Assembly (NCBI GenBank): GCA_947490035.1 | Contig: CANLGS010000017.1 | Location: forward strand, 1-16,389 | Direction of reading: 5' to 3' | DNA: 16,389 nt | Source of the DNA: Gemmataceae bacterium | GTDB lineage: Bacteria > Planctomycetota > Planctomycetia > Gemmatales > Gemmataceae | Part shown: in pieces, positions 13,864 to 16,389 of the stretch | Position numbering within the stretch: the stretch's first letter is position 1 | Layout: every line of letters begins with the position of its first letter | Made by a program: the position numbers and the translations under genes | The notes under the pieces: model-generated | Told to the model about the DNA's origin: nothing | Databases searched by the model: none | Seen by the model: the letters and a program-made list of their open reading frames with translations, nothing else

Positions 13864-15327
13864 ATGCACGATAACGACGCGAACCAGTTCTGCCGGCGCA
13901 CGCGGCGCGAGCTTCTGTGGGAGGCCGGGGCCGGGTTCGGCGCGCTCGGCCTCACGGGGCTGGGTCTGATGCCACAGGCTCGGGGGGCTGACGCCCCCCG
14001 CTCGCCCGGAACGACCTTCACCAACCCGATGGCGCCCAAGAAGCCGATGATCCCGGCGAAGGCGAAGTCCGTCATCTTCCTGTTCATGTACGGCGGGCCG
14101 TCGCAGGTCGATACATTCGACGAGAAGCCCGAACTCGTGAAGCTCGACGGGAAGATGATCGACGTGAAGACGTTCGGCCGCGGCGGGCACAAGAGCAAGG
14201 GCCGCGTCGTCGGGCCGAAGTACGCGTTCAAGAACTACGGCAAGTGCGGCAAGCGCGTCAGCGACCTGTTCCCGCACGTCGGCTCGTGCGTGGACGACAT
14301 CGCGTTCCTGCACTCCATGTACGCCGAGTCGCCGATTCACGGCTCCGGGCTGCTCATGATGAACAGCGGGCGGCTCCTCTCCGGTAGCCCATGCCTGGGG
14401 AGCTGGGTCACTTACGGGTTGGGTAGCGAGAACGAGAACCTGCCGGGCTTCGTGGTGATGCTCGACAACTCCGGCGGGCCGATTAGCGGCCCGAAGAACT
14501 GGTCGAGCGGTTACATGCCGGCCGCGTACCAGGGCGTGCAGATCCGCGCCGACAAGACGCCGATCCACGACCTCGCGCTGCCGGAGGGTACGACGAGGGC
14601 GCAACAGCGCGACCTGCTCGACCGGCTCAAGGAGAAGAACCAACAGCACCTCGCGACGCGCGCCGACAACAGCGAACTCGTCGCCCGCATCGCGAGCTAC
14701 GAACTCGCGTTCAAGATGCAGGAACACGCGCCCGAAGCGGTGGACTTCTCGAAGGAGGACGAGGAGACGAAGAAGCTGTACGGCATCGACGACAAGCGCA
14801 CCGAGGACTTCGGCCGCAAGTGCCTGCTCGCGCGCCGGCTCGTCGAACGCGGCGTGCGGTTCATCCAGATTTACAGCGGCGGCAACCACAACGACCACAA
14901 CTGGGACGCGCACGGCGACCTGGTGAAGAACCACAGCCTGCACGCGGGCAACACCGACAAGCCCATCGCGGGGTTGCTCAAAGACTTAAAGCGCAAGGGT
15001 CTGCTCGACAGCACCATCATCATCTGGAGCGGCGAGTTCGGCCGCCAGCCGACGGCGGAGTACGCGCAGGGCACCGGCCGCGACCACAACGCCTACGGGT
15101 TCACGTCGTGGATGGCCGGCGGCGGCATCAAGGGCGGCATGAGCGTCGGCACGACCGACGAACTGGGCAACTTCGCGGTGGACGACCGGTTCCACGTGAA
15201 GAACATGCACGCGACCGTGTTGCAACAGATGGGCCTCGACCCGAACAAGCTCACCTACTTCTACGGCGGGTTGGATCAGAAGTTGGTCGGCGTCGAAGGC
15301 GCCGAACCGATCAAACAGATCATCTGA
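13864..15327 (+). CDS. Tat-exported DUF1501 protein
   Basis: A 487-residue DUF1501 protein, a family related to the alkaline phosphatase/sulfatase fold. It begins with a twin-arginine signal (CRRTRRELLWEAGAGFGALG), so it should be exported folded. Family hallmarks include KSVIFLFMYGGPSQVDTFDE (about 62-81), LHSMYAESPIHGSG, RRLVERGVRFIQIYSGGNHN with the following DHNWDAHGDLVKNH (likely metal-binding His/Asp), and WSGEFGRQP with GRDHN. The start is supported by GAGG six bases upstream. Residues 41-48, GADAPRSP, lie just behind the Tat hydrophobic region and are encoded by a palindromic repeat identical to the one at 5874-5897. It normally sits next to DUF1549/DUF1553 genes and is probably their partner. 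The reaction is unknown. It is the last gene of the operon, ending 17 bases before a convergent gene. Confidence 0.92.
   Translation: MHDNDANQFCRRTRRELLWEAGAGFGALGLTGLGLMPQARGADAPRSPGTTFTNPMAPKKPMIPAKAKSVIFLFMYGGPSQVDTFDEKPELVKLDGKMIDVKTFGRGGHKSKGRVVGPKYAFKNYGKCGKRVSDLFPHVGSCVDDIAFLHSMYAESPIHGSGLLMMNSGRLLSGSPCLGSWVTYGLGSENENLPGFVVMLDNSGGPISGPKNWSSGYMPAAYQGVQIRADKTPIHDLALPEGTTRAQQRDLLDRLKEKNQQHLATRADNSELVARIASYELAFKMQEHAPEAVDFSKEDEETKKLYGIDDKRTEDFGRKCLLARRLVERGVRFIQIYSGGNHNDHNWDAHGDLVKNHSLHAGNTDKPIAGLLKDLKRKGLLDSTIIIWSGEFGRQPTAEYAQGTGRDHNAYGFTSWMAGGGIKGGMSVGTTDELGNFAVDDRFHVKNMHATVLQQMGLDPNKLTYFYGGLDQKLVGVEGAEPIKQII
13983..14006. repeat. 24-nt palindromic element inside the DUF1501 gene (encodes GADAPRSP)
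   Basis: Second exact copy of the element at 5874-5897, with one extra G on the left that lengthens the stem (GGGGGG/CCCCCC around CTGACG). It is read in the same frame, giving the same eight residues, and lies in the linker between the Tat signal and the mature domain, where an insertion should be harmless. Confidence 0.8.
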
Positions 15328-15343
15328 CCGCGGCACGCCGCGG
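15328..15343. terminator. Hairpin between convergent genes, possible bidirectional terminator
   Basis: CCGCGG-CACG-CCGCGG is a perfect 6-bp inverted repeat filling the 17-base gap between the DUF1501 stop and the stop of the HDOD gene on the other strand. Its position suits a shared terminator, but there is no T-run on either side and CCGCGG is itself palindromic, so the folding is ambiguous. Confidence 0.4.
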
Positions 15344-15344
15344 C

Positions 15345-16265
15345 TCAAGCGAGCGCCCGGAGCATCTTCCGGGTGTCGCGGAGCGCCTGCACCGTCGCGG
15401 CCGGGAGGCCGGCGCGGAACGCGACTTCGCGCGCCGGCTTCCAGCGCGCCGCCAACACCTCGAACTGCGGACACGCGGCGAGGTCGTAGCCGGCGATCTC
15501 GTGCGCGCGCTGGACGTGGTTCGCCACCCGTTCGGCGACCGCGACCAGCGCGACCGCCTCCCGCTGGAACGGCTCGTCGGCCGCGCGGTGGTGGTTGAGC
15601 GCGACCCGGACCACGCTCTCGGGCAGGCCGCTGCGGGTCGCGAACTGGTAGCCGATCGCGCAGTGGTCGATGCCGAACGCCTCCCGCTCGACGGCAACCG
15701 TTTCGTCGCCTTCGTGAACCGCGACCGCGTCGGGGTCGGCGACCCCGTCGCACTTCACGCACAGGATCACCCGCCCGATGTCGTGCAGCAGACCCGCGGT
15801 GAACGCCGCGCCCGGCTCCCCGACGCCCGCCAGCCGGCTGAACCGGGCCGCCAGTTGGGCGACGAACAGCGAGTGCCGCAGGACCGCGTCGCACCGCTTC
15901 TGAACCGGCGGCGAACAGCGGGCGTACACCTCGCGCACGCCCGAGGTGGCGAGCAACCGCCCGCACTGCTGGAGGGCCAGCCGCAGCACCGCCTGCTGCA
16001 CGTCCTCGATCGCCTTCCCGCCGCGGAACGTGCAACTGTTGGCGGCACGCAGGACGCCTGCGGCGAGTACCCCGTCGCGGCGCACGATCCCCGCGATCTC
16101 CCCCACCGACACGTCGGCCTTGTTCGCCAGCCCCATCACCTTGATTGTCGTGTCCGACAACGTGGGGTACGTGTCCGGGCGGTCGAGGTCGGTGATGACC
16201 ACCTTGCGGAGCGCCGGGTTGGACGCGCGCTCGGTGCGGGGCGCTCGTTGCAGTAAAACGGACAT
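15345..16265 (-). CDS. HDOD-domain signalling protein
   Basis: A 306-residue single-domain HDOD protein. The family is related to HD phosphohydrolases and often acts as an output or scaffold module in bacterial signalling. Visible landmarks are LSDTTIKVMGLANKADVSVG (about residues 37-56), the conserved AANS (75-78), and the HD-fold residues H131 (RHSLFVAQLA), H161-D162 (GLLHDIGR), H201 and H225-H226. The last Asp of the HD pattern appears replaced by E245 (AERVAN). Many HDOD proteins have lost these residues; here most remain, so metal binding is possible. No receiver or other partner domain is attached. ATG 16265 is the start, with a poor ribosome binding site (GGAA about 12 bases upstream). 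The gene converges on the DUF1501 operon and is not part of it. Confidence 0.88.
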   Translation of the reverse strand: MSVLLQRAPRTERASNPALRKVVITDLDRPDTYPTLSDTTIKVMGLANKADVSVGEIAGIVRRDGVLAAGVLRAANSCTFRGGKAIEDVQQAVLRLALQQCGRLLATSGVREVYARCSPPVQKRCDAVLRHSLFVAQLAARFSRLAGVGEPGAAFTAGLLHDIGRVILCVKCDGVADPDAVAVHEGDETVAVEREAFGIDHCAIGYQFATRSGLPESVVRVALNHHRAADEPFQREAVALVAVAERVANHVQRAHEIAGYDLAACPQFEVLAARWKPAREVAFRAGLPAATVQALRDTRKMLRALA

Positions 16266-16317
16266 CGCGTGAAGGTTCCGTATTAGGGGCGTGACCGGAT
16301 GCTAGTGCCACAACTCG

Positions 16318-16336
16318 GAAACGGGGTTTCATGAAA
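16318..16336. promoter_or_regulatory. Nested palindromes in the region upstream of the HDOD gene
   Basis: GAAAC-GGG-GTTTC (16318-16330) overlaps the perfect palindrome TTTCATGAAA (16327-16336). Together they lie about 50-70 bases upstream of the HDOD start, in a relatively AT-rich gap that may serve a divergent gene too. An operator is possible; no clear -35/-10 pair was found on either strand. Confidence 0.25.
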
Positions 16337-16350
16337 TCGGGGATTTGTGT

Positions 16351-16389
16351 ATGTCTCCCAAACACCCATTGCGAGGCGAACAGATGCCA
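16351..16389 (+). CDS. Possible first codons of a gene leaving the right edge
   Basis: From ATG 16351 the plus strand reads MSPKHPLRGEQMP and stays open to the edge. GAGG at 16372-16375, eight bases before ATG 16384, suggests that the second Met could be the real start. Too little is present to call a product or to be sure a gene exists. Confidence 0.3.
   Translation, partial: MSPKHPLRGEQMP

Noticed and set aside
1..16389. CRISPR array, tRNA or rRNA genes
   Set aside because: No regularly spaced repeats with unique spacers, no cloverleaf sequence and no rRNA-like segment were noticed. The repeats present are dispersed hairpins.

Overview
The window looks like a GC-rich planctomycete chromosome, most likely a Gemmata-type organism (family Gemmataceae). 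The evidence is protein families that are largely confined to the Planctomycetes/Verrucomicrobia group: a DUF1549/DUF1553 (PSCyt1/PSCyt2/PSD1) cytochrome protein, a Tat-exported DUF1501 protein, and a giant ThuA + membrane-bound-dehydrogenase + HEAT + haem protein. GC-rich third codon positions and many palindromic repeats in and between genes agree with this. Naming a species is not possible from the sequence alone.

Layout. (1) 3-1436, minus: the N-terminal 478 codons of a large protein I do not recognise, running off the left edge. Its leader holds a terminator-like hairpin and a 14-codon open frame that overlaps the start codon. (2) 1631-2989, plus: an orphan membrane sensor histidine kinase. 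(3) 3176-4363, plus: a ROK-family (NagC/Mlc-like) regulator, flanked on both sides by 110-116 bp inverted-repeat elements (2991-3106 and 4363-4473). (4) 4486-15327, plus: an almost gap-free run of eight genes. The order is the ThuA/dehydrogenase/haem protein, VapBC-like pair 1 (DUF104-type antitoxin and PIN toxin), the PSCyt1-DUF1549-DUF1553 protein, VapBC-like pair 2 (HicB-like antitoxin and PIN toxin), an Rpn/PD-(D/E)XK-like protein, and the DUF1501 protein. (5) 15345-16265, minus: an HDOD signalling protein convergent to the operon. (6) The last 124 bases are a probable divergent promoter region, perhaps with the first codons of another gene.

How the genes may work together. The three large proteins (4486, 9655, 13864) carry export signals. 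Two of them have CxxCH haem sites, three sites in total. They fit an extracytoplasmic, cytochrome-linked oxidation system for carbohydrate-like substrates, and a ROK regulator just upstream suits sugar control. This is inferred from family context and no substrate is known. DUF1549/DUF1553 and DUF1501 genes are usually direct neighbours, but here 1.6 kb of toxin-antitoxin and nuclease-like genes separates them. A second toxin-antitoxin pair separates the first two cytochrome genes.

The two most unusual features are these. First, the two toxin-antitoxin pairs have matching geometry (35-nt gap, GGAGG plus 7 nt, 288-nt antitoxin gene, GTGA overlap, GTG toxin start) although the proteins belong to different families. 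Second, there is a family of REP-like palindromic elements with a GGCGARC head. Two members lie inside coding sequence in the same frame and add the same peptide, GADAPRSP, to two different exported proteins. A degenerate third member appears to lie in the unknown minus-strand gene.
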